Shown here piece by piece: positions 44,360 to 54,014 of a stretch of DNA of 64,000 nt. The position numbers and the translations under genes are program-made. The stretch comes from Affinundibacterium seohonense (GTDB taxonomy: Bacteria; Pseudomonadota; Gammaproteobacteria; Burkholderiales; Burkholderiaceae_D), in assembly GCF_014284305.1 (NCBI RefSeq), contig NZ_JACOFW010000011.1, forward strand, positions 1 through 64,000. The letters are read 5' to 3'. The notes under the pieces were generated by a model. That model ran no database searches. It was given only the letters and a program-made list of their open reading frames with translations, and was not told the origin of the DNA. Positions within the stretch are counted from its first letter, which is position 1; the number at the start of each line of letters is the position of its first letter.

Positions 44360-45055
44360 TTAGAAGTTTCCACCTGCATTCGTACTGGTAGCCAGCTCAG
44401 TTCCTGTAAATGTCGTTGAACACAATTGTGTGAGATTGTCTTGATAAGTCGCGCGAACATCTAATCGCATTGCAGTTTGACACATGCTGAAGCTGTTACC
44501 GCGGAAGATATTACCTTTGCCACGGTTTACAATACCCGTGATCGAACCACTAATGTGATTGCCGTCTATCAGTGATGCATTCGCGTTTACCAAAATCGAT
44601 GTACCTGAATTTGGATTGTCGTTGCGTATTTGATTGTGTTCGACTATGGCAGCAAAACCGCCAACCGATATGCCTACAGCATTATTGATTGCGTTAATAT
44701 TTTTCACCGAGCAGCTGGTACAGGCACTTAGAGCAACAGCATAGTTACAATCACGCACACTGCCGTTTTCGATGCTGACATTGCTGACGGATTGCGAACC
44801 CATGATCGCGTTTTGTCCGGCGACACATTTCAACGAAAATCCCCCTAGATTGAGCGTGACGTTACTTGCTCCGATACTAATTTGGATACCATTAGCGGCG
44901 CTTGATTGGAGATCGCTAGTCAAACAGTATTGTCCAGGTGTCGTAATGGCAAATGGAAGGCTATTGATCGCGGTACAGGCCGCTGCATTGTTGCTGTAAG
45001 CTAGTCCAATCAACATGCAGAAGATAAATAGTTTCAAACGTTTGAGAATCATCAT
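44360..45055 (-). CDS. Secreted parallel-beta-helix-like protein
   Basis: A 231-residue protein with a signal peptide (ILKRLKLFIFCMLIGLAYSNNAAAC). The mature chain shows regular short repeats (SNVTLNLGGFSLKC, VSNVSIENGSVRDC, CSVKNINAINNAVG, AIVEHNQIRNDN, SLIDGNHISGS, GNIFRGNSF), the mark of right-handed beta-helix carbohydrate-active or surface proteins. Several cysteines may stabilise turns. Start at ATG 45055 with GGAG 7 bases upstream; a longer frame runs antisense into the next gene and is rejected. Function unknown. Confidence 0.82.
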   Translation of the reverse strand: MMILKRLKLFIFCMLIGLAYSNNAAACTAINSLPFAITTPGQYCLTSDLQSSAANGIQISIGASNVTLNLGGFSLKCVAGQNAIMGSQSVSNVSIENGSVRDCNYAVALSACTSCSVKNINAINNAVGISVGGFAAIVEHNQIRNDNPNSGTSILVNANASLIDGNHISGSITGIVNRGKGNIFRGNSFSMCQTAMRLDVRATYQDNLTQLCSTTFTGTELATSTNAGGNF

Positions 45056-45177
45056 GACAAAACTCCTCTTTCCTTTAGATGAGAAGTATGAAAAATAGTT
45101 GGTTTCGACCACTAAATCAAACGAAACACAAAAAAGTGTTGTTTGTACTAGAAAGTCTTTTACGTTCATTCTTTCTG

Positions 45178-45731
45178 GATTGCTGAAGGCGTTACCAGAG
45201 TTGACTGGTTTTGCACTCGCGATGGATGCGTCACAAAAGGCGCATTTGGTGCGTAAATTTGAGAAGAACAACGAAGATTTTCGTGATAAATATTTGGATC
45301 TCACGCTAGAAAAGCAAGCCAAGGCACGCTTTAAAAAGGTCGAGAAACAAGCTGATGATTGGCTCGGTAGCGTTAGCCGAACACAAGAAGCGATCATTGC
45401 GCGGTATCTCGAGAAACATCCACCAAATTATGCGCAATGGCTAGAAGACAGCATTGCGCGTCAACGTGCTGTTTTACAGTTGCTGACGCAAATCCAGAAT
45501 GAGAAGCCAAGCCGTGACGTAGCGCAGGCAATGGTGCAGCGAGCGATCCTAGCCAATTATGAACCTTCAGAACAGACGGCACAGCGCACACAAGCGGAAG
45601 CTTCACGCGTATCGATACAACAGTTGATGACCGACATCATTCGCACATCCTCGCAGGAGCAGAAGGCGCATGCACACAAGAAATTACAAGGCTTGATTGA
45701 TGATTGCAAGTATCTGATCGCGCGGAAATAG
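45178..45731 (+). pseudogene. DUF6279 lipoprotein copy 2, 5'-truncated
   Basis: Nearly identical to the C-terminal 60% of the gene at 39629 from LLKALPELT on (45178) to the same stop, but without signal peptide, lipobox and the first ~123 residues. A frame open from 45099 would add about 26 unrelated residues read antisense to the beta-helix gene leader, so it would be cytosolic if made. It is followed by the same hydrolase as copy 1. Confidence 0.8.
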
Positions 45732-45853
45732 GGCGACATGCTTGCTAAGATCATGAAACGATTGAGAGTTTAAACGTCTATAATTCTCGTCGTCATGTTA
45801 GTCGTTTTAACTTTCTTATCATCTCAGAAGACGCTCATACAGTTCAAATCACT

Positions 45854-46600
45854 ATGTCTGAAGACTTATCCATTCTTAGCCGTAAGGCGAACCCTCCTGA
45901 TTTAAGCCTAAGCTACGGCGATGACGCCGATCAGCTCGCTGATATTCGTTATGGTGGTCAAGGTAGCGAACTTCCATTGCTGGTTTTAATTCACGGCGGT
46001 TTTTGGAAGCCAGAATATGATCGCACCCATGCAGAAGCGATGTCATCTGCTTTGGCTGAAGCGGGTTGGACAACCTTGACGTTGGAATATCGTCGCGTAT
46101 CGGGTGACCCTGATGTAACGCTGGATGATATCGCGACCGCTTTACAAGTTTTGCCAGCGCAGGTGCAGCGCCATAATGGCCGCGTGATCTTAATCGGACA
46201 TTCAGCCGGTGGGCATTTAGCGCTATGGGCGGCTGTGTGTTGTGCTCAGCTTGAATTGCCCGTCGCTTTACTCGGCGTGTTAGCTTTGGCCCCCGCGGCA
46301 GATTTGCAGATGGCACATGCTTTGAATTTAGGTGATGGTGCGGTTCAGCGCTTTTTGGGACAAGACCCCGTGCATCGTGCGGATGTCAATCCCATGTGTT
46401 TGCCCGCTCCGGCGATGGCGGTGACCATCCTACAGGGCGACGACGATGAGATTGTGCCGCCTGCTGTTGCTGCCTCGTATTGTGCGGCTTTTCCAAACAC
46501 GCGCATGATGTCACTGCCCGACTGCGGACATTTTGCTTTGATAGACCCGGCGACGGCGACTTGGGCGACGGTCTTGCGTGAACTAAGAGTCATTGCTTAG
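45854..46600 (+). CDS. Alpha/beta hydrolase, kynurenine-formamidase-like (copy 2)
   Basis: A 248-residue paralog of the hydrolase at 40672, very close in sequence. HGGFW at 47-51, GHSAGG with Ser117, QGDDDEIVPP and CGHFALIDP keep the full catalytic triad. It carries a four-residue insertion (VALLG near 137) relative to copy 1. The upstream ~120 bases, with TATAAT at 45779-45784, match those of copy 1, so the promoter was copied as well. Differences at the surface suggest that both copies are kept by selection. Confidence 0.88.
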   Translation: MSEDLSILSRKANPPDLSLSYGDDADQLADIRYGGQGSELPLLVLIHGGFWKPEYDRTHAEAMSSALAEAGWTTLTLEYRRVSGDPDVTLDDIATALQVLPAQVQRHNGRVILIGHSAGGHLALWAAVCCAQLELPVALLGVLALAPAADLQMAHALNLGDGAVQRFLGQDPVHRADVNPMCLPAPAMAVTILQGDDDEIVPPAVAASYCAAFPNTRMMSLPDCGHFALIDPATATWATVLRELRVIA

Positions 46601-46724
46601 GTACAAAAATTACTCAACATGCAATTGATGTATTGCATAAAAGAATGCTGGTTATCGCCAGCTCTGAATCCACAGCGCAAAGCAATTATGGCTCCCACTT
46701 ATTTCTACATTTACTGATCTAACG

Positions 46725-48641
46725 ATGACTAAGCATTTTTCTCAATACACCTCGCTGCAAAGATTTTCTATCGTTTTGTTGCTTGTCCTTTTGTTTTTAT
46801 TCGTAGTGAAGCGGACTTCTATGCGAGGTGATATTGACGAATACGCCTTAATGACAGTCGCACTGGCTAGCCATCTGTCACCTGATATCAGGCTAGACGA
46901 TGTGCAGAAAGCGCAAGCGCTCATGCCTAAGCATAGAGCTTATTTGCAGTTGACCGCCGATGGTATTGCTGCAGGAAGAGAAGTGCCTAAGCCAGGATTT
47001 TTTCTTGGACGAGACAATAAAGTGTATGCGATCCATTTCTTTGCTTATTCGGCCTTGGCGGTGCTGCCTTTTAAGGTATTACAAGCAGTAGGGACCAATC
47101 CTTTCGAAAGCTTTTTGCTGGTGAATCTGAGTTTTATTTTCATACTAGGTATCAGCCTGTTTCAATTTTTTGACTCTGCCCGAAAGGCCACGCTGGGTTT
47201 GGTCTGTTACTTTCTTTGCGGCGGCATCAATTATTTGTACTGGAGTGGACCAGAGACGATGAGTGCCGCTGCTTTGTGTGCAGCGATATTGTTTTATGTG
47301 AGAGGGCGCTATTTTTCAGCGTGTGTATTGATTGCTCTGGCTGCCATGCAGAACCCACCCATTATTTTGGCATTGGCGTTTTTACCTTTATGCCGTTTTG
47401 TAATCAGCTATCAAGCAGATTTGTCTTTTTTTGTGAATGTCAGCAAACAGTTTTCTGTCCGGATGGTATTAGCGCTTGGACTCGGAACTTTGGGCATTGT
47501 CAGTACGGTAGGGTTTAATTATTGGGCGTTCTCTGTTCCCAACATCATCGTTAAAGTTGCCACCAGTCCTGATTTAATGAGCTGGCAAAGATTTTTTTCG
47601 CTCTTCTTCGATTTTAGTCAGGGCATGATCGTCGGCCAATTTGGTATTTGGTTGGCGATCTTGTTGATGCTTGGTATCACCTTTCTAGCTGGTAAAGAAA
47701 AATTCAAAGAAGTGCTGGTACTGTTGGTGGCGATCCTGTTTTCGATGGCGCTGGCAGTGCCGGCGTTAACCACCGGTAATTGGAATTCTGGTGCGATAGG
47801 GATGATGCGTTATGCATTTTGGGGTGGCATGCCCCTCCTTTTTGCCTTCTTTTATCTATTGCACGAAAATAGAAAGGCTCAGCGTCAACTGTTACAGCTG
47901 ACTTTGTTCTTACAATTGCTTTGCACGATCAGCGCCTTTAGCTACAACGAGATTAAGCACAGTCCACTTGCTCGAATCTTGTTGCGGTACGCGCCCAATC
48001 TTTATAATCCCGTGCCGGAAGTTTTTGCTGAACGGACCCAGCATCAAGATGGCATTGAACTCGCGGTGGATCGATATTTTATTTTTGAAGGTGCTGGTGG
48101 ACGTAAGAAAGTGTTGTTCCATGCTCAAAGCAGCGCATCTGACCGTCATTTGTGTGGCGCACTCGCGTTGGATCCAAGCATAGGAATGGTTTCTGCCGGT
48201 GGTGGTTGGCGGTATTTGAATGGTGAAATTGCCTGTGTGACAGAACAAACGATCACTTCTGAGGCTTTTTCACAGAGTAATCTGATCGCATTTAATTCAG
48301 GCTGGAGTGGTGTTGAGCATGGCGGCGGCGTAAGGAACGGCGTTTGGTCCGATGGTGAAGAATCACTGATCACCTTGCCTGTAGCAGCATCGAAACAAGT
48401 CAAAGGGATTAAGTTGATCGGACATTATTTTGAAGGAAACCGCCGTACACGGATTAGTATCAATGGGCGTGATCTGGGTTGGTACGATCTTGCCGAAACA
48501 CCGACAATTTCTTTCGTTCCATCCAGTACGGCGTTGCGCATTGGTTTACGCCATGAATATCCACATCAACCTTCGAAGACACCCCAGTTCCAAGACGGCA
48601 GACGGCTGGCGTTTTTTTTGCGATCGGTAACGATTTACTGA
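46725..48641 (+). CDS. Polytopic membrane protein, GT-C-like, with C-terminal soluble domain
   Basis: A 638-residue protein. After a first helix (FSIVLLLVLLFLFVVKR) comes a periplasmic loop with MRGDIDEYALMTVALASHL, and then about nine more membrane segments to residue ~410. Early acidic residues (D, E in RGDIDEY) resemble the catalytic loop of GT-C glycosyltransferases (PMT/ArnT type). The last ~200 residues are soluble, beta-rich (FIFEGAGGRKKVLF, GIKLIGHYFEGNRRTRISINGRDLGWYDL) and look like a jelly-roll. Not a known family to me; a lipid-linked sugar transferase is a reasonable guess only. It has no clear partner gene. Confidence 0.75.
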   Translation: MTKHFSQYTSLQRFSIVLLLVLLFLFVVKRTSMRGDIDEYALMTVALASHLSPDIRLDDVQKAQALMPKHRAYLQLTADGIAAGREVPKPGFFLGRDNKVYAIHFFAYSALAVLPFKVLQAVGTNPFESFLLVNLSFIFILGISLFQFFDSARKATLGLVCYFLCGGINYLYWSGPETMSAAALCAAILFYVRGRYFSACVLIALAAMQNPPIILALAFLPLCRFVISYQADLSFFVNVSKQFSVRMVLALGLGTLGIVSTVGFNYWAFSVPNIIVKVATSPDLMSWQRFFSLFFDFSQGMIVGQFGIWLAILLMLGITFLAGKEKFKEVLVLLVAILFSMALAVPALTTGNWNSGAIGMMRYAFWGGMPLLFAFFYLLHENRKAQRQLLQLTLFLQLLCTISAFSYNEIKHSPLARILLRYAPNLYNPVPEVFAERTQHQDGIELAVDRYFIFEGAGGRKKVLFHAQSSASDRHLCGALALDPSIGMVSAGGGWRYLNGEIACVTEQTITSEAFSQSNLIAFNSGWSGVEHGGGVRNGVWSDGEESLITLPVAASKQVKGIKLIGHYFEGNRRTRISINGRDLGWYDLAETPTISFVPSSTALRIGLRHEYPHQPSKTPQFQDGRRLAFFLRSVTIY

Positions 48642-48783
48642 TACTTTCGAGATGAAGATATTCTGTAGCCATTCAGCTGTCGTGAAACGACCACTTTTTG
48701 AGCCAAACTGAACCCCTTTAGCGTCATGCCAGTTTTGATCCCACTACTGTCCGGAGTAATATTCTTGACAGTTTTGGTTTGAT

Positions 48784-48841
48784 ACGCCCTTCTCCCGCGA
48801 GAGGGAGAAGCTGGGGAGTCAAAGCATGCTTTGACGGGCGT
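48784..48841. repeat. Three-way palindromic structure
   Basis: Outer stem ACGCCC (48784-48789) / GGGCGT (48836-48841) encloses two hairpins: CTTCTCCC-gcgaga-GGGAGAAG (48789-48810) and the perfect 18-base palindrome GTCAAAGCATGCTTTGAC (48818-48835). It would fold as a Y-shaped (cloverleaf-like) repeat. The rest of 48642-49054 shows no gene. Confidence 0.7.
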
Positions 48842-49054
48842 TCAGATTCGGATGACATTTTTCAAAACACAAATATTCAAATTTTTACCCTGCCTTGTAC
48901 CATTCAAACACTTCGTCTGATTGATTTAAGAATGGGGGTGACAAATGTCATGTGAAGTGATGACAAACGCTACTACGCAGATAATGGCGCTTGCTTCATG
49001 ATGTCTCCATCGCTGCTTCAATTGGATTGCAGAAATTTTGAGAGGGAGTTCATC

Positions 49055-49675
49055 ATGTCAACATCATCAGTGTCTTCAACTGTATCGATTTCATTGGATC
49101 AACAATTGGTCGAGTTTCGTCAACGTCGTTTTTTGGCAATGCCATTGGCGGGTATGCTAGTTTGGTTCGCATTGATTTTTACGGGTGCCTTTCTTAGCCC
49201 GAGAGCGCAAGTCTTGGCAGTGTTCATCGGTACCGGCAGCATCGTTTATTTGGCGATGTTCTTGGCTAAGCTGACTGGTGAGCAAGTGAAATTTAAGTCG
49301 AACAAAAACCGCAATTTCTTTGATACGCTGTTTTTGTCTGCGGTTGCAATGTGCTTCTTATGCTACGCCTTAGCAATTCCATTCTTCTTAGAAAACTATC
49401 GTAGTTTGCCCTTTGCGGTGGCAATTCTGACGGGTTTGATGTGGTTGCCGATCGGTGTATTAATCAAGCACTGGGTCTGTATTTTCCATGCCGTCGTTCG
49501 TACCGTTTTATGCACCTTGGCTTGGGTCATGTATCCCGAACACAGTTTTGTATTGCAACCGGTGATTGTGGTGGCGATGTATGTGGTGAGTATCGCTGCT
49601 TTGGAATTGCGTTGGAAACGTATGCAAGTAGCCGAACATGTTCCAGCGTCGTTGTCAGCGCAGCCTGCGATGTAA
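49055..49675 (+). CDS. Multi-pass membrane protein, possibly DUF7010-type
   Basis: A 206-residue protein with about six membrane helices (FLAMPLAGMLVWFALIFTGAFL, VLAVFIGTGSIVYLAMFLAKL, NFFDTLFLSAVAMCFLCYALAIPFF, FAVAILTGLMWLPIGVLI, VVRTVLCTLAWVMY, FVLQPVIVVAMYVVSIAAL). Length and the LDQQLVEFRQRRFLAMPLAG start resemble DUF7010 proteins. Start at ATG 49055 with GAGGGAG upstream; an in-frame ATG at 48998 has none. Function unknown. Confidence 0.75.
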   Translation: MSTSSVSSTVSISLDQQLVEFRQRRFLAMPLAGMLVWFALIFTGAFLSPRAQVLAVFIGTGSIVYLAMFLAKLTGEQVKFKSNKNRNFFDTLFLSAVAMCFLCYALAIPFFLENYRSLPFAVAILTGLMWLPIGVLIKHWVCIFHAVVRTVLCTLAWVMYPEHSFVLQPVIVVAMYVVSIAALELRWKRMQVAEHVPASLSAQPAM

Positions 49676-49882
49676 TTTTTAAAGTATTCCTGAGTAATTG
49701 ATGTTTATCCGAAGTATGAGTTTGTCTGAGGATGTGTAGGCATTACGTTTTGTGCCAGCATCAAACAGTACCTCAAAGTGTTGCGAAATCTTCTTGATAC
49801 ATATATCGCTATTCATCTTGGGCGTATCATAAGAAGTAAGGCTTAAGACGATCTGGTTTGCGAAATTGATGAGGAATTGAGG

Positions 49883-50965
49883 ATGCCAACATTGAGACAA
49901 GTACTCTATGGAGATGTCAATTTTTTGGAAGGCGAAGAGTATCTTGCCTTTCAATTTAGGTTCCTTACCATTCTCATGCTCGCTGGTGCCGTCGTAACAG
50001 GCTTGCTTTTGCTTGGCGTTGCGACGGGTGTTAATACAATCGATACGCTTCATGTAGTGTCGATGGCGATATTTATGTCGCTCAGTTTGCTGTTGTGGCT
50101 GGTTTTACGCGGACGACCACATTTGCTTTTGAAGTTGGCATGGCTTTATGAGTGCGTTTGCATGGCCGAATATATCTCTGCTTTGTATATGGTTTCAGCT
50201 GACGAAATGCGTGTGATTTGGTTTTTTGCTAATCTCCCTGGCGTCTATATTCTGCTTGGGCAGCGAGCGGGCTTATTGATCACCCTAGCGACCATGCTTG
50301 GTTTGGCATTTGGCAATCCCTATTTGCCACAGCCTTACTCCATCAATGCGATGGCAACCTTGTTGGTTGCCTTGTTTTATTTAGGAACTTTCTTTCACGT
50401 TTATGGCGCTCGCTCGATGTCTTATTTTGTCCGCATGCGTGAATCAAACCAACGCTTGCGGCATCTCGCTAGTCATGACCCGTTGACTGATTTATTGAAT
50501 GCGGGGGCGTATTACGCTACCTGTGATCAACTAATTCATTTAGCACAAAGAAACCATCAGCCATGTTCGGTGCTGTTTGTTGATCTTGATCATTTTAAGA
50601 AAGTTAACGATACGTATGGACACGAAGCGGGAGACATTGTTTTGAAAGCAGTGAGCAAAACAATGTTGCAGATGCTACGACAGAGCGATGCTGTCGGACG
50701 CATTGGTGGTGAAGAGTTTTCGGTGTTTTTACCCGATACGGATTTAGTCGGCGCGATTAAACTCGCCGAACACATGCGTGGTGAGATTGAAAACCTGATG
50801 CCACAAATCGCCACGCAGAGAATTAGAATCACCGCCAGTATTGGCATTGCCACCGCAGACCAAGTTGGTGAGAATATGGCAGCGATTCAGCGCCGGGCAG
50901 ACCAAGCGATGTACAACGCTAAACAATTAGGACGTAACCGAGTGTCTTGTTTTACTGCGGCTTAA
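49883..50965 (+). CDS. Membrane-anchored diguanylate cyclase
   Basis: A 360-residue c-di-GMP synthase. The N-terminal ~180 residues form about six membrane helices (FLTILMLAGAVVTGLLLL, VVSMAIFMSLSLLLWLVL, then three more). The GGDEF domain starts LRHLASHDPLTDLLNAGAYY; the signature is GGEEF at 275-279, an active variant, and RxxD (RQSD) lies five residues before it, so product inhibition is expected. Start at ATG 49883 behind GAGGAA. No effector gene is adjacent. Confidence 0.92.
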   Translation: MPTLRQVLYGDVNFLEGEEYLAFQFRFLTILMLAGAVVTGLLLLGVATGVNTIDTLHVVSMAIFMSLSLLLWLVLRGRPHLLLKLAWLYECVCMAEYISALYMVSADEMRVIWFFANLPGVYILLGQRAGLLITLATMLGLAFGNPYLPQPYSINAMATLLVALFYLGTFFHVYGARSMSYFVRMRESNQRLRHLASHDPLTDLLNAGAYYATCDQLIHLAQRNHQPCSVLFVDLDHFKKVNDTYGHEAGDIVLKAVSKTMLQMLRQSDAVGRIGGEEFSVFLPDTDLVGAIKLAEHMRGEIENLMPQIATQRIRITASIGIATADQVGENMAAIQRRADQAMYNAKQLGRNRVSCFTAA

Positions 50966-50970
50966 GAAGC

Positions 50971-51006
50971 ATTTGCCCTCCCAACGATGAGAGAGCAAAT
51001 TTTTTC
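50971..51006. terminator. Bidirectional terminator
   Basis: ATTTGC-CTC pairs with GAG-GCAAAT (one mismatch), followed by T6, between the convergent GGDEF and barrel genes. Confidence 0.7.
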
Positions 51007-51008
51007 GC

Positions 51009-52187
51009 TTAGCAAGCAGTTTTTTTACGCAGCGTATTAATCTGTATATGCGGCCAACGCGTGGTTTGTCCATTCGAACCCACCATAAATTCGAAGAAGA
51101 TGATTTGTTCGTACTGCAGTTGCAGAACTTCTTGACCATCTTCAATCACGGTTTCCAGCCACATGTTCAAACTCATCTCCGTCACATCGGCAAATTTTTT
51201 GACGAAAGGAATATTCAAAATCCCGCCTTGCGGGCCGCCATCGTGTTTGCTGGTCAATTGTATCAGTGTGTATTTGCTGATGTTTTGATCTTTGATCGCA
51301 TCACGCAAACGCAAGTCTGGACGCACTGAATATGGGTAGTGCGAATCTGCGACGATGCGCTGGAAATAAGTGAGGTTGCTGTCCGGTTGCGTCACTGGTA
51401 GTGATTTATCAAATGCCCATGCGGGTGCTGGTTCATCGAGGTTGAGCGGCACGGCAGTCGAGCCATCGGGTGGCGTCAACAGCGCAGACGCACCCATGCT
51501 CGGAGAAATAGCCAGCGGTGATGAAGCAAGATTCGGCGCATTGGCAACTTGTAGTGCCGGCCAAGAGGTGATGAAAGGCTGACTCCAGCTAGCCGTGCCA
51601 GTTGGGAAAGGTGGTTTACCTTCAACATCTTGCGCAAAGCTGCCAGTCAACATAATGGAACTGCCGTGTGGAATCGTACCACTACGTGCGATCGCATACG
51701 GTGGAACGTCATTAGGTCCATTCGCACCCGCGCCAATCGCAATCAGTGGATAGCCATTGTCTTCAATCACGGACTCTTCCGTCGCTGCATGGTTATACAT
51801 TTGGTCAACCCACAAATACATCCCTACTTCTTCGTGGATGCCGACGCCATCACTGACGCGCTGCACGCTTTGTCGATATTCCACCGCGCCGGTGAATTGT
51901 TCATTCGTACCGCCACGATTACGTACGCCGCCTGCGACCGGGGTGAAGGTCAGCTCTTCCGTATAGTCTTCGCATAGGAAGTGGAAAACGCCGAAAATGG
52001 TCTCGGTATTGGTTCCAGGCGAAGGCATGCACGTCGTGTGTAAGCCCCAACCAGTGGTATTGTTGTTGGGATTGACATTGACCCAGGTCCCGAAGAATGG
52101 TTCCAAGATGCCGTAATTCGCCGGCTCGTTTAGAACCGCATCGGTATACTCTGGGTATGGTGGTGTGGGGTTTTGCGGAATTGCCAT
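51009..52187 (-). CDS. Heme-binding beta-barrel-like protein
   Basis: A 392-residue soluble protein without a signal peptide. It begins with NYGILEPFFGTWV, the GxW start of nitrobindin/FABP-like heme barrels, and later strands (HFLCEDYTEELTFTPVAGGVRNRGG, YRQSVQRV-GIHEEVGMYLWVDQM, SGTIPHGSSIMLTGSFAQ) extend it. The C-terminal ~100 residues (LTYFQRIVADSHYPY, LIQLTSKHDGGPQGGILNIPF, WLETVIEDGQEVLQLQYEQIIFFEF) seem to be a second barrel-like unit. Heme binding is family inference; no axial His is proven. A broken copy lies at 56998-57312. Confidence 0.72.
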   Translation of the reverse strand: MAIPQNPTPPYPEYTDAVLNEPANYGILEPFFGTWVNVNPNNNTTGWGLHTTCMPSPGTNTETIFGVFHFLCEDYTEELTFTPVAGGVRNRGGTNEQFTGAVEYRQSVQRVSDGVGIHEEVGMYLWVDQMYNHAATEESVIEDNGYPLIAIGAGANGPNDVPPYAIARSGTIPHGSSIMLTGSFAQDVEGKPPFPTGTASWSQPFITSWPALQVANAPNLASSPLAISPSMGASALLTPPDGSTAVPLNLDEPAPAWAFDKSLPVTQPDSNLTYFQRIVADSHYPYSVRPDLRLRDAIKDQNISKYTLIQLTSKHDGGPQGGILNIPFVKKFADVTEMSLNMWLETVIEDGQEVLQLQYEQIIFFEFMVGSNGQTTRWPHIQINTLRKKTAC

Positions 52188-52537
52188 GATGAAGGTCTCC
52201 TTAGGTACTGATTTTTGATCACATGTTTAAATCTTTCGATTGAGTTTGTTCAACTTTCGAAAGGTGGAGCAATAGACTAGAACGGTGTTTCAACCACCCG
52301 CATCAACGCCGTCTGAATGTAGTAGCGAGAGACAACTACGCAGGTGGAACATAGTACGGTTTCAGCATATGGCGAAACAGTCATCCCTTTTCAGCAAGCT
52401 TCGTGCCAATTGGAGAAGGATTGACAAGTTTAAGATGTGAACGTCGTTTGTGTGTCGAGCTTAGAAGTTACTTCAGGTTGTTGAGAAATTCTTCCGAAGC
52501 TCGCTTGAGGGAACTTGCGCTGATCTTCCATGCTCAT

Positions 52538-52570
52538 TTACATGTCAAAAATTAGATATTCGACATGTAA
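52538..52570. repeat. Hairpin TTACATGTC/GACATGTAA
   Basis: Nine-base inverted repeat with a 15-base loop in the gap between the barrel gene and the PAS-GGDEF gene. A longer form occurs at 57564-57601 in the decayed copy of this region. The other bases of 52188-52643 show no gene. Confidence 0.6.
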
Positions 52571-52643
52571 GGTGCCCACTTAGTGGCGTTAGTGACCTAA
52601 CAAATTTGGGATAAATTATCCAGATTCACTTGTATTGACAAGA

Positions 52644-53567
52644 TCAAGACGGCGCAATTTGGAATTGATCTCGTCCTAGGTTTTTTGCCGAATAGAGTGC
52701 GATGTCAGCACGTTTTAAGATGCTCCTCAAAGACTCATCAGTGCACAGACTCGCGATGCCGGCAGAAAAGGAATACGTCAGCGTGGGATGCTCTTTGGCT
52801 GGATATGCACTTCTGACAGTTTCTAGTAGGCGATCGATGATGGTGCTCGCCGTATCGATCGAAACATCTGGTAGCACCAATAGAAATTCTTCGCCGCCAA
52901 TCCGACCACATCCATCCTCACGTCGGGTGCAGGCTTGTAGGTGTTGTGCGAAGTCACGGATAACGAGATCGCCAATGTCATGCCCATATTGGTCGTTGAT
53001 CTTCTTGAAGTGATCGAGATCTAAGCAGGCGATGCAGAGGGGTCTCTTATCGCTTGCTGCTTGGCGAATGGCGATGTCGAGCAGTTGCATAATATGCCCG
53101 CGATTGCTTATCCCTGTTAATGCATCCGTTTGCGATGCTCGTAAAGCTTTGTCTCTATCGATTCTTAATTCTCGGGCATCTTGTCGCAGGCAAGTTATAT
53201 CACTGGCGATACACAACATCGCGCCGTTGGCATGCAGGGTTTCGGTCATCCAGATCCAACGGCCATCTGTCAGATCGGCTTCGAATGCACGGAATTCTTG
53301 TTTGCCTCTTCTTGATAGAACCGATGCGATCCAAACTTCAAAATCATTGTCACTAACAGTTGAACCGCGCGTCGCGTGGAAGTTAGCACGCATCATATCG
53401 GCAAATGTTGTCTCGCCATTTGGTGTGGCAAAAAAAGCGGCTTGAAATGCGCGATTAGCATAGCAAAGCAAGTCATTACTATCGAAGATGGCGATTAACT
53501 GCTCACTTTGGTCAAACAATTCGAGTAAAAATGGCGTTAGTGCCTCTATTGAATTCTTGCACTGCAT
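52644..53567 (-). CDS. Diguanylate cyclase, PAS-GGDEF
   Basis: A 307-residue soluble c-di-GMP synthase. PAS domain from ~10 to 125 (LLELFDQSEQLIAIFDSNDLLCYANRAFQAAF to AMLCIASDITCLRQDARELR), GGDEF domain from ~145 (SQTDALTGISNRGHIMQLL). The signature is GGEEF at 224-228; RxxD (RRED) lies five residues before it. Divergent from the PEP-synthase-like gene at 54011. A fragment of a similar GGDEF end survives at 57619-57668. Confidence 0.93.
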   Translation of the reverse strand: MQCKNSIEALTPFLLELFDQSEQLIAIFDSNDLLCYANRAFQAAFFATPNGETTFADMMRANFHATRGSTVSDNDFEVWIASVLSRRGKQEFRAFEADLTDGRWIWMTETLHANGAMLCIASDITCLRQDARELRIDRDKALRASQTDALTGISNRGHIMQLLDIAIRQAASDKRPLCIACLDLDHFKKINDQYGHDIGDLVIRDFAQHLQACTRREDGCGRIGGEEFLLVLPDVSIDTASTIIDRLLETVRSAYPAKEHPTLTYSFSAGIASLCTDESLRSILKRADIALYSAKNLGRDQFQIAPS

Positions 53568-53822
53568 GTTGTGACCTCGAGTGGACGTTGCACGGTTTGT
53601 TTGTGCACAAAGTTAATCTAGGTATTCGATTTTAGTTTGCCCTATTTTACTGATTTGCCGTTGAAATTGGGTGACATCGTCTTTTAGACGACGAGTATTT
53701 GTAAATGCAACGACAATCTCCTATATGAGATAAGCAGATTTCCGGATTGGCGGTGCGATGGCTAAATATTAATATTGCGTCAAGTCGATTTCATCAAACG
53801 CCGTATTTATTCGTTATCTCTC

Positions 53823-54014
53823 ATGACCGTGTGTATTTCAAAATCAAGTCGCCAACTTAATACAAATTGGTGGGTGGTCGATCATTTGCATCGTTATCCA
53901 GCTATTTGTGAACGAAGCGCCTACCCGTATGGCAAGCAGCGAGAACGGCTGCCCCGCGATGGCAAACCTTTGGCATCAGCAGATTGCGAAATACAAGCTG
54001 GAGCTTTGACATGA
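53823..54014 (+). other. Possible short coupled frame before the PEP-synthase-like gene
   Basis: A frame ending TGA at 54012-54014 overlaps the next ATG as ATGA, a common coupling signal. It would encode MTVCISKSSRQLNTNWWVV and about 44 further residues ending ADCEIQAGALT. Composition is not clearly protein-like and no ribosome site is seen, so it may be chance. The stretch 53568-53822 shows nothing else. Confidence 0.25.

Noticed and set aside
44360-45397. Longer N-terminus for the beta-helix protein
   Set aside because: The extra 114 residues are antisense to the truncated DUF6279 copy; a signal peptide and GGAG support ATG 45055.
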